This document shows, piece after piece, positions 23,993 through 32,037 of a DNA stretch of 37,213 bases. This stretch comes from Burkholderiaceae bacterium (GTDB lineage: Bacteria; Pseudomonadota; Gammaproteobacteria; Burkholderiales; Burkholderiaceae_D). The DNA lies in NCBI GenBank assembly GCA_030157545.1, contig JAOAUN010000058.1, positions 1-37,213 on the forward strand, written 5' to 3'. Below the pieces are notes generated by a model, which saw only the letters and a program-made list of their open reading frames with translations, made no database searches and was not told the origin of the DNA. The first letter of the stretch is position 1; every line of letters starts with the position of its first letter. Both the position numbers and the translations under genes were made by a program.

Positions 23993-24281
23993 ACCTCAGG
24001 CTGAGCAGAAGAAAACCTATTCACTGAAATTCGTTCCGCCAGCATTCGATGAGTGGAATCGGCTTGATGGCTCAGTCAAAGAGCCCTTGCGAAAATTACT
24101 CAAAAAACGTCTTGAATCACCTCACATAGATAGCGCGCGTTTGCATGGCACACTGAGCCATTGCTACAAAATCAAATTGCTCAAGCAAGGCTACCGACTT
24201 GTCTACACAGTCATTGACCACGAAGTGGTGGTGCTTGTACTCGCAGTCGACAAACGCGCTGACCATAAAGTTTATCTCTAA
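23979..24281 (+). CDS. RelE/StbE-family toxin (mRNA interferase-like)
   Basis: About 100 residues with the RelE/ParE fold: SLKFVPPAFDEWNRLDGSVKE (here split as FVPPAFDEW and LDGSVKE), then HGTLSHCYKIKLLKQGYRLVY and VLAVDKRADHKVY. The Lys pair in YKIK, Arg in GYRLVY, Arg in DKRADH and the final Tyr correspond to RelE Lys52, Lys54, Arg61, Arg81 and Tyr87, so ribosome-dependent mRNA cleavage is plausible. There is no ATG before the conserved region. TTG 23979 is preferred, and TTG 23967 is possible. Either lies inside the antitoxin gene, so translation is coupled and likely weak. Confidence 0.86.
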   Translation: MKKSKPQAEQKKTYSLKFVPPAFDEWNRLDGSVKEPLRKLLKKRLESPHIDSARLHGTLSHCYKIKLLKQGYRLVYTVIDHEVVVLVLAVDKRADHKVYL

Positions 24282-24304
24282 GCCTCACGCAGACTCGCAT
24301 TACC

Positions 24305-25405
24305 CTAATCCGGTTTAATAAAGCGCAAGGGATCAAGCAAGCGCTGCCATTCCGCTGACAGCGGCGAATCCTCACCCAACATGCTAGCTGCCAGCCATTC
24401 CCCGCACAGCGGCGCGCAGGTGATGCCGCGAGCGCCGTGTGCGAGACTTGCATACAAACCTTCTGCCATCTTCCCTACCAGCGGCAGCCGGTCTTGCGTA
24501 ACACCTCGCCAGCTGACACGACCGCTTTGAAGCTGCGCTGCATCAGTGACAAAGTCCGGCAGCACGCTTTGCAGGCGTTCAAAATTTTCAGCATCGTCGG
24601 CAAGTCGCGCGTGCGCATAGTCGTCATTGGTCTGGATGGTCGCACCTATCGTATGTATGCCGTTGATAGCCGGGGTGATGTAACCGTCACGACAGACAAT
24701 CATGTGCAGCGATTTGCCCGCGCGTTCGGGCAAGCAGGATAGCTGGCCGCGCGCACTGGCTATACCGTACGCAAGCGGCAGCAGGGGGGCGGCAAAGGCA
24801 GATGCCAGCACGAGCAATGCCGTTTCGAGTTTGCTGCCATCAGCGAGCGTCAGTTGCCAGCGCTGCATGTCGTCTTGCAGCAGCGAATCGACGGCAGCAT
24901 CCGTTTGCAGCGTAATCAAGGGATGCGCGAGCAAGGCATTGACCAGGGCAACGGGCTGGACCCAGCCTGCCTGCGGCAACAGGAATGCGGCATCTGCCAC
25001 AGGCTGGCCACACAGGGCGCTGGCTGCTTCCTGACTCAGTTCGCGCAGCCAGTCGGCGGACGCAGTGCGCGCCAGCTCGGCCAGTTTATTGTGACGACGT
25101 GCGTCGCGTGTCAAGCGGAGTACGCCGCAAAAATCATGCGGCACGGACTGTCCATGCTGCGCGATCCAGTTGATTAACCACAGGACGCCGGCAGCGGAAA
25201 GCGCAGCGATGGGATGATGCGCACCACCCGGTTCGGCGCGCACTACCGCCACCGGGTTACCGGAGCCGCCGCAGGCGGGCTGCGCGCGCTCAAGCACGGT
25301 GACAGCTATGCCGCGGCGTGCGAAGGCGTGCGCCACGCTGGCACCGGCAATACCGGCACCAATGATGATGACCTTACCGGGCAATGAAGATTGAGGTGCA
25401 GCCAC
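24305..25405 (-). CDS. mnmC: MnmC-type FAD-dependent cmnm5(s2)U34 oxidoreductase domain, stand-alone
   Basis: About 366 residues with a D-amino-acid-oxidase-like fold. The Rossmann motif is VIIIGAGIAGASVAHAF, followed by SGNPVAVVRAEP and the C-terminal LAHGARGITCAPLCGEWLA that closes on FAD. This matches the C-terminal oxidase half of MnmC, which converts carboxymethylaminomethyl-uridine at tRNA position 34 to the aminomethyl form. The methyltransferase half found in bifunctional MnmC is absent here. GTG 25405 overlaps the upstream gene's stop by one base; TTG 25414 is an alternative. A different glycine/sarcosine-type oxidase cannot be fully excluded. Confidence 0.75.
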   Translation of the reverse strand: MAAPQSSLPGKVIIIGAGIAGASVAHAFARRGIAVTVLERAQPACGGSGNPVAVVRAEPGGAHHPIAALSAAGVLWLINWIAQHGQSVPHDFCGVLRLTRDARRHNKLAELARTASADWLRELSQEAASALCGQPVADAAFLLPQAGWVQPVALVNALLAHPLITLQTDAAVDSLLQDDMQRWQLTLADGSKLETALLVLASAFAAPLLPLAYGIASARGQLSCLPERAGKSLHMIVCRDGYITPAINGIHTIGATIQTNDDYAHARLADDAENFERLQSVLPDFVTDAAQLQSGRVSWRGVTQDRLPLVGKMAEGLYASLAHGARGITCAPLCGEWLAASMLGEDSPLSAEWQRLLDPLRFIKPD

Positions 25406-25734
25406 TAATCGCAACGACCTTCAAAAATCAGCTCCGAAGTCGGCAGTTCGAGTTTGTCGCTGACTGTCTTTGCAATCGTGTCAATCAGCACGCGGCGCAT
25501 TGCCTGCTGCGCGGTCAAGCCGAAGCAGGCGAACCCGTTTTCAGTCGTTTCACATTGCATGCCTTCAAGCTGCTTGTTCGCAATGAGGTAGCTGCGCTTG
25601 TCATCTGCCGGGTAAGTTGACGGTGCGCCGCGATGCACGAAGCGCGTCTGGCCATGACAATCGTAAGTGAAGTCGCCAGCCAGCAGCGCAGAGGGAAGCA
25701 GATTCAGCAGTGCAGAAAAAATAAGTCGTCGCAT
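25405..25734 (-). CDS. Small secreted hypothetical protein
   Basis: This 109-residue protein has a signal peptide (MRRLIFSALLNLLPSALLAG, about 19 residues). The mature part contains four Cys (in TYDCHG, MQCETT, FACFGL and EGRCD), suggesting two disulphides in the periplasm. I do not recognise a family. It sits between the beta-CASP hydrolase gene and the MnmC-like gene, all on the minus strand. Its stop overlaps the likely GTG start of the MnmC-like gene, so the three may form one operon. Confidence 0.7.
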   Translation of the reverse strand: MRRLIFSALLNLLPSALLAGDFTYDCHGQTRFVHRGAPSTYPADDKRSYLIANKQLEGMQCETTENGFACFGLTAQQAMRRVLIDTIAKTVSDKLELPTSELIFEGRCD

Positions 25735-25768
25735 GGGCACAGATGATACAGCGGCTGGGCCCTGCAAA

Positions 25769-27127
25769 TCAAAGCTCAACGCTCTGCAAATAATGCGGCA
25801 CTTCGCATTGCCAGCCCAGTTCGCTTTCGATGTGCTTGCGCATTTCGTCAGACGCTGCGGGTTCGCCGTGCGTGATGAAGGTCTTGCGCGGCGCTTGTTT
25901 GAAGCCTGCCATCCAGCGCAGGATTTCACTGTAGTCGGCATGCGCTGACAAGTTGCTGATCTGCTCCACCTGCGCGCGCACGGCAATTTGCTGACCATGT
26001 ATTTTCACCGTCGGCGTTCCGGCCACCATGGTCGCGCCACGCGTGCCGCCGGCCTGAAAGCCGGCAAAGATGATCATGTTGCGCGGGTCCGGCGCAAACA
26101 CTTTCAGGTGATGCAGCACGCGCCCGCCCGTGGCCATGCCACTGGCAGAGACGATCACCATCGGCATGTGCTGCTGGTCCAGCGCCATGGATTCATCGAC
26201 GGTATTGATGATGCGCGCGACGTCATGCAGCGCCTTGCATTGCGCCGATGTCAGCCGATGGAGAGCTTTGTGTTTCAGGTACAGCGCCGTGGCATCTTTT
26301 GCCATCGGACTATCCAGAAAAATCGGCAAGCTCGCCGGTATGGCGCCTGTCTGCTTCAACACGCTCAGGTAATACAACATGGATTGCACACGGCCTACAG
26401 CAAACGCCGGAATCACCACCACGCCGCCGCGTTTGGCTGCTTCACTGATGAGCTGGCCCAGCTTTGAAAGAGGGTCGTCGCCTTCATGCAGCCGGTTGCC
26501 ATAAGTGGATTCAACGACCAGATAATCGGCCCTGGCAATTGGTTCTGGCTCAGGCGTGATCGGGTCGTCACTGCGTCCGAGGTCACCGGAGAATGCGATG
26601 CTGGTGCTGCCGTCGCTGATCAGTGCCGTTGCCGCACCCAGAATATGACCGGCCGGATGCAACACGACACTGAGACCATCGTCGAGCCTGACCTGCTGGC
26701 CAAACGCAACCGGATGAAAATATTCCAGCGAGCGCAGCGCGTCTTTTTCGGTATACAGCGGCAGCGCCGGTTGATGTTTGGAAAAGCTGTGGCGGTTGGC
26801 AAAGGCGGCGTCTTCTTCCTGTATGCGCCCGCTATCTGTCAGCAGCAGCTTGCACAGATCGAAGGTGGCTTCGGTGCAAATGATCTTGCCCTTGAAACCG
26901 TCCCGCACCAGCAATGGCAGATAACCGCTATGGTCCAGATGGGCATGGGTCAGCACGACAGCATGAATGGCAGCAGGTACTATCGGCAGTGCTTGCCAGT
27001 TACGCAGGCGCAGCTGCTTGTAGCCCTGAAAGAGGCCGCAATCAACCAAAATGCGCGACTGATCGGAAGCGATCAGATATTTGGAGCCGGTCACGGTTTC
27101 GGTCGCGCCAAGGAATGTCAGTTGCAT
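25769..27127 (-). CDS. Metallo-beta-lactamase/beta-CASP RNA-processing-type hydrolase
   Basis: This 452-residue protein is of the CPSF-like beta-CASP family. The metal-binding motif THAHLDHSGYLP gives His61, His63, Asp65 and His66. The next ligands are in HPAGHILGAA and FSGDLGR. The beta-CASP insert (about 180-380) includes VESTYGNRLH and IFLDSPMA. The C-terminal metallo part has SNLSAHADYSEIL and ITHGEP. Members cleave RNA as endo- or 5' exonucleases in archaea and bacteria, but bacterial short forms like this have no confirmed substrate. The ATG is preceded by a weak ribosome-binding site. Confidence 0.92.
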   Translation of the reverse strand: MQLTFLGATETVTGSKYLIASDQSRILVDCGLFQGYKQLRLRNWQALPIVPAAIHAVVLTHAHLDHSGYLPLLVRDGFKGKIICTEATFDLCKLLLTDSGRIQEEDAAFANRHSFSKHQPALPLYTEKDALRSLEYFHPVAFGQQVRLDDGLSVVLHPAGHILGAATALISDGSTSIAFSGDLGRSDDPITPEPEPIARADYLVVESTYGNRLHEGDDPLSKLGQLISEAAKRGGVVVIPAFAVGRVQSMLYYLSVLKQTGAIPASLPIFLDSPMAKDATALYLKHKALHRLTSAQCKALHDVARIINTVDESMALDQQHMPMVIVSASGMATGGRVLHHLKVFAPDPRNMIIFAGFQAGGTRGATMVAGTPTVKIHGQQIAVRAQVEQISNLSAHADYSEILRWMAGFKQAPRKTFITHGEPAASDEMRKHIESELGWQCEVPHYLQSVEL

Positions 27128-27216
27128 TGCAGGGCCTTTGCAGTAATGAACATTTTTTATATGCTGCCTGACACTGTACTATCACCTGTCTCAATTTGTT
27201 TCATTCATTAAATCAT

Positions 27217-27591
27217 ATGAAAAAATTTCTCGCACTCTGCCTGCTGGTCGCCTCCCTCCCTTCCTATGCGCAAGGCTGGGTGCGTTATGAGCAAACTGCT
27301 GAGACGACGCATTATTTCGATAGTCTGCGTACCCGCAAAATGGGAGACACTGCGTTTGTCTGGGATTTGCACGACCTGCAAAAGCCTGATGCTGATGGCG
27401 CATTCCGGTCTGTGCTGTTTGCGCTTGAATACAACTGTCGCCCCAGGCAATACCGCGTGCTGAGTACAACCTGGATGGCTGATGCCATGGCTGGAGGGAA
27501 GGTGGTCAGGGAAATCGCGGGCGCCGGTGAGTGGCATGACGCGACAGCGGGATCGCTGCGCGGCATACTTTTTAATCATATTTGCGAGTAG
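27217..27591 (+). CDS. Secreted surface-adhesin E-like protein (paralogue)
   Basis: This 124-residue protein has a signal peptide (MKKFLALCLLVASLPSYA) and the same domain pattern as the protein at 7129-7512: GWVRYEQTAETTHYFDSL, a central LEYNCRPRQYRVLS, and a final HICE with two Cys. The ATG at 27217 directly precedes the signal sequence; the upstream extension lacks signal features. It is divergent from the beta-CASP gene and convergent with the DUF3467-like gene. Function unknown; a periplasmic or surface location is expected. Confidence 0.72.
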   Translation: MKKFLALCLLVASLPSYAQGWVRYEQTAETTHYFDSLRTRKMGDTAFVWDLHDLQKPDADGAFRSVLFALEYNCRPRQYRVLSTTWMADAMAGGKVVREIAGAGEWHDATAGSLRGILFNHICE

Positions 27592-27602
27592 CCTCGCAAG
27601 GC

Positions 27603-27998
27603 TTACTGCAACTGCGTATCGGCTGGCGCGCGCCTCACCCGGTCCGATCTGAGGCCGGCCAGGGTTTGATTCAACTGCTGGGCAAGCTGCGCCAGGCTTT
27701 CCACACTCATGGCAATACGACATTCGAGACGAGCATCAAGAATTTCAGGTGTTTTATCGCCATCGAGTGCATGCTTGCCTAGCGCAGCAATTGCGTGCTG
27801 CTCAATGAAACCAAAATCAATAAACACCATACCCGATCCTGGCTGTACGGTGCTGACATTGGCGACGATGGCTCGATCGGAATGATCGATGGCGCGCAGC
27901 CTTACGCTAACCTGCACCTCATGCGTTGTAGCTTGCGCGGCATTGGCTGCGCCGTTTGAAGAGTTGATCTGGTCTTCGTCATGTTGAACTTCGCTCAT
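27603..27998 (-). CDS. DUF3467-like small protein
   Basis: This 131-residue soluble protein has an acidic, low-complexity N-terminus (about 1-30). A domain follows with IVANVSTVQPGSGMVFIDFGFI, split here as IVANVSTV and MVFIDFGFI, and then RLECRIAMSVESLAQLAQQL. This fits the DUF3467 pattern, in which an N-x-x-x-V strand, an LDFG-like strand and an RVxMSP-like helix start follow each other. The Pro of that last motif is Val here, so it is a divergent member. A strong AAAGGA site precedes the ATG at 27998. The role is unknown. Confidence 0.6.
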   Translation of the reverse strand: MSEVQHDEDQINSSNGAANAAQATTHEVQVSVRLRAIDHSDRAIVANVSTVQPGSGMVFIDFGFIEQHAIAALGKHALDGDKTPEILDARLECRIAMSVESLAQLAQQLNQTLAGLRSDRVRRAPADTQLQ

Positions 27999-28273
27999 TT
28001 TTTTCCTTTGTTTGCGGAGAAGGGTGAAGGCAGAATCTTGTTGCAATAATATTAATCAAATAGAAGCAAAGCCCGCAAGCCAGTAAAACATCACGCGTGA
28101 AACCGAAAGTGAATGCGATGTGACGGTTTGTTGTTGCTAGTCTGCAGTCACCGGGGAGGCGCCAATGTGGCTTGCATGTTTTAGGTCATTTTGACGCTGT
28201 CATGTACTACCGCAGTAGCTGGGCTGATAGCGCATCCGGGATACATTGCGCTGGCTCTTAAACTTACAAATAT

Positions 28274-28303
28274 AAAAAAGCCGGATGACTTTCGTCACCC
28301 GGC
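28274..28303 (-). terminator. Rho-independent terminator of the large repeat protein gene
   Basis: Read on the minus strand, GCCGGGTGAC and GTCATCCGGC form a 10-base-pair stem (one G-U pair) closed by a GAAA tetraloop, followed by six T residues. It begins 30 bases after the stop codon of the 1175-residue protein. This is a textbook intrinsic terminator. The rest of 28047-28273 holds no gene that I can support. Confidence 0.85.
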
Positions 28304-28332
28304 CCGTTTACGTACAGCTTGAGCAGACCATA

Positions 28333-31300
28333 TCAGGCAAAGTGAAATTGCTGTTCTTCCGGTACGCCAACCAACACCACTGGTGGCACCGAACCGATGA
28401 AGTCCGGCACACCATGACCATCATCATCCGAAGAGAGCGGCATGATGCGCTCGCCGACGGCAAGGTCTTCACCCAGCACATCATGCTCGTAGCCCAGCAG
28501 GTGGCCCATCTCGTGCACGAGGGCGGAGAAAAGATCTACTTTTTGAGCCGCTACACTACCCAGACCCAGCGACCAGCCATGGCCGTCTGCATCGTCGTCG
28601 ATCGTGATTGAGGTGCCATCTGTCATCGACAATATTTTGCCGCCAAGGTCGCTGGTGGTGACATCCGTTGCCTTGAGCATGTTGATGTCATCGGCGGTAG
28701 CACCATGCGCTGCCCAGTACTTCAACGCCTGATTAATGACGTGATCAAGCTGCGCATCGTTGACTGCCCTGGCACCAGCGCCGATTTCACCATCGAGCAT
28801 CAAAGCTTTGACTTTAGGTGCGAGAGCGATCTCACCATTTTCACCGGCCAATGCAATACCGCCCACATTAGTAACGAAGCTATAGTCCACCGTAGGCCAG
28901 AACGCAGCCTGGGTGCCGACATTTGAGTTGATCACGCTACCCGTACTGTATTTGATACTCACCACATACATCGAATCAATCTGGTCTGGCGTGAAGTTGA
29001 TCGTGACATCGCCTCCAGAGGTGATTGTTACCTGGCTCTTGGTCAAGTTGACCGAAGTGATCGTGTCGCCAGCGTCAATACCATTACCGTCGAGGTCAGT
29101 GATTTTGTAGAGCCTCACATCGCTGAAGGTAGGCATGAATGCACCAATTGTCGGACTGGTATCTGACTGATCTACAAAGATCGTCATCTTGTCTGCGACA
29201 GAGTCAGTGTTGACATCAGCTGCCTTAAGCCCGCCCGATAAACCAGTGAAGTAGAAAAATACGCCGGGGTTGGTCTGGCCGATCAGACCACCCTTGACAC
29301 CGTACTGCACGACACCGCCTTGCGATGCGTAATAGGCTTCAAAAGTGCTGGCGGTGCCGCTGATGTATTGACTTACTGTTGTGGATGTTGGAGCGATCAG
29401 GCCGTAATCTTTGGCGGTTGCGGAGTAAGAGCTGACGTCTGTGTCTGTAACAGGCTTAGCATTCGGATCCAAGGCGGTAACAGTGCCGATATTGCTATAG
29501 TTACCGGCCACTGTCGTACCGGTTGCAGTGAAAATCCATTTTTCACCCGGGCTCATGATTTTATCGCCACCAGTATCGCCGCTGTAATAAGTGGCAAAGA
29601 AATCATCGGTGATCGAGATTGTTCCGTGGTCATCTTCTACAGCAACAGTGCTCAAGCTAACGTTGCCTGTATTGGTGACCGTGTATTGCCAGGTTACTGC
29701 TGCTCCTACTGCAACATTCGTAAGTCCGTCGCCACTCTGCGGGCCAATGATGGTGATTTTATCGATGTCCAGCTGCTTGTTTTGCACCACATCGACGGTG
29801 GCGTCATCCGTGTCCGATGCAGCGTCGGTACCTGTTGCTGTTGCGATGTTGGTCAAATCACTACCGTTGTCCAGCATCGCCTGCGTGACTGTCCGCATGC
29901 TGCTGTAAGACCATGTCTCGCTCGTGTCGAGTAAATGGTTGTCGTTGTCGTCACCGCTCGCGTAGGTGGCATCGAAGTCATCGCTCGCATCGTCCGGCGT
30001 GGCATTGTCATCCCGGACGTTGACATCAGCAATCGCTGCGTTGCCTGTGTTGGTCACCACATATGTGTAGGTGATGATCTCGCCGGCCGTATCTGCCGTG
30101 CTGCCGGGTACGCTGGCGTCCTTCTCGATGTGCAGCTGCTTGCTCTGCACCACATCGACGGTGGCGTCATCCGTGTCCGATGCAGCGTCGGTACCTGTTG
30201 CTGTTGCGATGTTGGTCAAATCACTACCGTTGTCCAGCATCGCCTGCGTGACTGTCCGCATGCTGCTGTAAGACCATGTCTCGCTCGTGTCGAGTAAATG
30301 GTTGTCGTTGTCGTCACCGCTCGCGTAGGTGGCATCGAAGTCATCGCTCGCATCGTCCGGCGTGGCATTGTCATCCCGGACGTTGACATCAGCAATCGCT
30401 GCGTTGCCTGTGTTGGTCACCACATATGTGTAGGTGATGATCTCGCCGGCCGTATCTGCCGTGCTGCCGGGTACGCTGGCGTCTTTGGTAATCGCCAGCG
30501 AACTTATGATTTTCTGATTTCCGAAATTGACATTCGTCTCGGTAGGGTCCGCTGCCGAGATCTCAATCGCGGCCGGATCGAAAGTGGTTTGTTTCCAGCC
30601 GTTCTGAGCTACTTCTCTGATCAGGTAGGAATCAATTTCCGGGGTTGATGTATTTGAATCCGGAATTACTGAGAAGCTGTAACTTCCATCGGCTGCAGTG
30701 ACCGTGGATTCTTCGCCAACATCGAAAACACCATCCCTATTTTTATCTATGTAGATAGTCCAGCCACTGAGCCCTTTTTCGCCACTGGCACTATCCCACA
30801 CACGGTCGCCGTTGATGTCTTCAAATTTATAGCCACTAATATTGCCTTTGATGATGGCAGACGGTGCCAGCTGGATGGAGGTTGCTCCCGAGCCGCCAAT
30901 ATCGATGGTGGTCTGCAATGATCCGCCAGTCCATGCACTGGCCCCATTCGACGTAATTGATTTGACATCGCCAGGCTGGGCAATCGCCAGACCAAAGAAA
31001 ATCTCTGCGAGACCATTGGTCGTGGTGCTGCCGGTATAAATAAAACTGACTGTGACTTTGCGATCCTCATTTCCGCTGCCTGATAACACAGCATCGCTGA
31101 CTGCTGTGATATCGGCGTCTACTGTATAAAAAGTCCCCTGCATGCCGCCACCGTTGGTGAATGTCGAATCTGCGGTAGGCAGCATCACTGCGGTGGTAGC
31201 GACAAAGTAACCAGGGTCTCTATTTAGGTTGTAAGTGGTGATGTAATCGAAGCCACCCGCATTGCTATTGAGCTGGTAATTGTTATAGGTGATGGTGAAT

Positions 31301-31860
31301 GAGTAGGTTTGACCGTTGGTCAGCGGAGTATTCTTCGAAGCAGTGTAGACAAAGACATGCGGCACGACTTCGCCTTCAAAATAATTTGATTTGGCGTCAC
31401 TGAGAATATTGTTGTTCCAGTCTGCCGCTATGCTATCGCCATCAGCCCAGTGCTGGTAAACCTTGCTGACAGAGCCGGCCGCATCGGTAAAGGTGTTGGT
31501 CGCAATCTGTCCGTTTGAGCCGATTGCGGAAAGCAAAAATGTTGCGTCCAGCGAGTCGTCCGGATTCACATACCACGAAGTCTGAATAACGCCATTGGCA
31601 ATGCCATCAAGATCGCCGGCACCACCATCGGTGACGGACCAAATGTCATGACCATCACCATCGCTGGCTTCCAGCTCATCATCCAGGGTGCCCAGAATGC
31701 CATCCGGCCCGGCGCCACTAACATGCAATACCTGAAATTCGATGGTGACTCCCGCTTCAAATCCACTCGCTGTTATGCCGGCAGTTTCGCCGGGAGCATA
31801 GTCTGCAAATGAAGTGGTGACTGTGGGTTGGGTTGTGCCTGAAGTGACTGGGAGTGACAT
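28333..31860 (-). CDS. Large repeat-containing surface/secreted protein with C-terminal metzincin-type zinc site
   Basis: This 1175-residue, Asp/Thr/Ser/Gly-rich protein has no N-terminal signal peptide. An N-terminal region of about 340 residues is unassigned. An SdrD/Cna-B-like domain follows (about 342-420, ISGYKFEDINGD). Then come two almost identical 121-residue DUF11-type repeats (about 459-576 and 580-697), a diverged third copy (about 700-825), and a C-terminal region with Ca-binding-like Asp clusters. HEMGHLLGYEH at 1116-1126 is the HExxHxxGxxH zinc motif, and Met1140 (ERIMPLSS) could be the Met-turn. Absence of a signal peptide suggests type I secretion, but no transporter is nearby. 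The ATG at 31860 has a GGAG site. It has its own terminator. Confidence 0.85.
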   Translation of the reverse strand: MSLPVTSGTTQPTVTTSFADYAPGETAGITASGFEAGVTIEFQVLHVSGAGPDGILGTLDDELEASDGDGHDIWSVTDGGAGDLDGIANGVIQTSWYVNPDDSLDATFLLSAIGSNGQIATNTFTDAAGSVSKVYQHWADGDSIAADWNNNILSDAKSNYFEGEVVPHVFVYTASKNTPLTNGQTYSFTITYNNYQLNSNAGGFDYITTYNLNRDPGYFVATTAVMLPTADSTFTNGGGMQGTFYTVDADITAVSDAVLSGSGNEDRKVTVSFIYTGSTTTNGLAEIFFGLAIAQPGDVKSITSNGASAWTGGSLQTTIDIGGSGATSIQLAPSAIIKGNISGYKFEDINGDRVWDSASGEKGLSGWTIYIDKNRDGVFDVGEESTVTAADGSYSFSVIPDSNTSTPEIDSYLIREVAQNGWKQTTFDPAAIEISAADPTETNVNFGNQKIISSLAITKDASVPGSTADTAGEIITYTYVVTNTGNAAIADVNVRDDNATPDDASDDFDATYASGDDNDNHLLDTSETWSYSSMRTVTQAMLDNGSDLTNIATATGTDAASDTDDATVDVVQSKQLHIEKDASVPGSTADTAGEIITYTYVVTNTGNAAIADVNVRDDNATPDDASDDFDATYASGDDNDNHLLDTSETWSYSSMRTVTQAMLDNGSDLTNIATATGTDAASDTDDATVDVVQNKQLDIDKITIIGPQSGDGLTNVAVGAAVTWQYTVTNTGNVSLSTVAVEDDHGTISITDDFFATYYSGDTGGDKIMSPGEKWIFTATGTTVAGNYSNIGTVTALDPNAKPVTDTDVSSYSATAKDYGLIAPTSTTVSQYISGTASTFEAYYASQGGVVQYGVKGGLIGQTNPGVFFYFTGLSGGLKAADVNTDSVADKMTIFVDQSDTSPTIGAFMPTFSDVRLYKITDLDGNGIDAGDTITSVNLTKSQVTITSGGDVTINFTPDQIDSMYVVSIKYSTGSVINSNVGTQAAFWPTVDYSFVTNVGGIALAGENGEIALAPKVKALMLDGEIGAGARAVNDAQLDHVINQALKYWAAHGATADDINMLKATDVTTSDLGGKILSMTDGTSITIDDDADGHGWSLGLGSVAAQKVDLFSALVHEMGHLLGYEHDVLGEDLAVGERIMPLSSDDDGHGVPDFIGSVPPVVLVGVPEEQQFHFA
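29771..30122 (-). repeat. Tandem repeat unit, copy 2 (363-base period)
   Basis: This unit is nearly identical at the nucleotide level to 30134-30485, shifted by 363 bases (121 codons, so in frame). It encodes one DUF11-type domain of the large surface protein. Conservation at synonymous positions indicates recent duplication or gene conversion. The boundaries are approximate: similarity starts near AGCTGCTTG and ends near GCTGGCGTC. Confidence 0.85.
30134..30485 (-). repeat. Tandem repeat unit, copy 1 (363-base period)
   Basis: This is the partner of 29771-30122 and lies closer to the N-terminus of the encoded protein. Over most of its length I see no differences between copies; a few changes appear at the edges (for example GTTTTG against GCTCTG). 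Homologous recombination between the copies could change the number of domains without breaking the frame. Confidence 0.85.
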
Positions 31861-31970
31861 AGTATGTCTCCGGATAAAAGCGGTGGGAAAAGGAAGCCGG
31901 GGCAGCGCCCAGGATGATGTGAATTGCAGCGCTAGCTTGAAGTCCATGCTAGGCCGACTTCCTTGCCCGC

Positions 31971-31992
31971 ACATCCTTCATGTGAAGGATGT
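31971..31992. promoter_or_regulatory. Perfect 10+10 palindrome upstream of the large protein gene
   Basis: ACATCCTTCA (31971-31980) and TGAAGGATGT (31983-31992) are exact inverted complements around two central bases. The site lies 111 bases upstream of the large gene's start and downstream of the terminator of the LuxR-type regulator gene. No T-run follows on either strand, so it is not a terminator. Its length fits a dimeric LuxR/NarL-type helix-turn-helix site, and the adjacent regulator is the obvious candidate. Confidence 0.5.
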
Positions 31993-32014
31993 CGGAGTAC
32001 TAGAGAGGCACGAC

Positions 32015-32037
32015 AAAAATCCGACAATATTTGCCGG
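32015..32037 (-). terminator. Intrinsic terminator of the LuxR-type regulator gene
   Basis: On the minus strand, CCGGCAA and TTGTCGG (one G-U pair, 3-base loop) begin directly after the stop codon and are followed by A and then five T residues. The regulator and the downstream large gene are therefore probably separate transcription units. Confidence 0.6.

Noticed and set aside
29320..30648. Series of plus-strand frames with repeated identical proteins (for example 29935-30297 and 30298-30648)
   Set aside because: They are antisense shadows of the tandem repeats in the large minus-strand protein; the repetition simply mirrors the DNA repeat.
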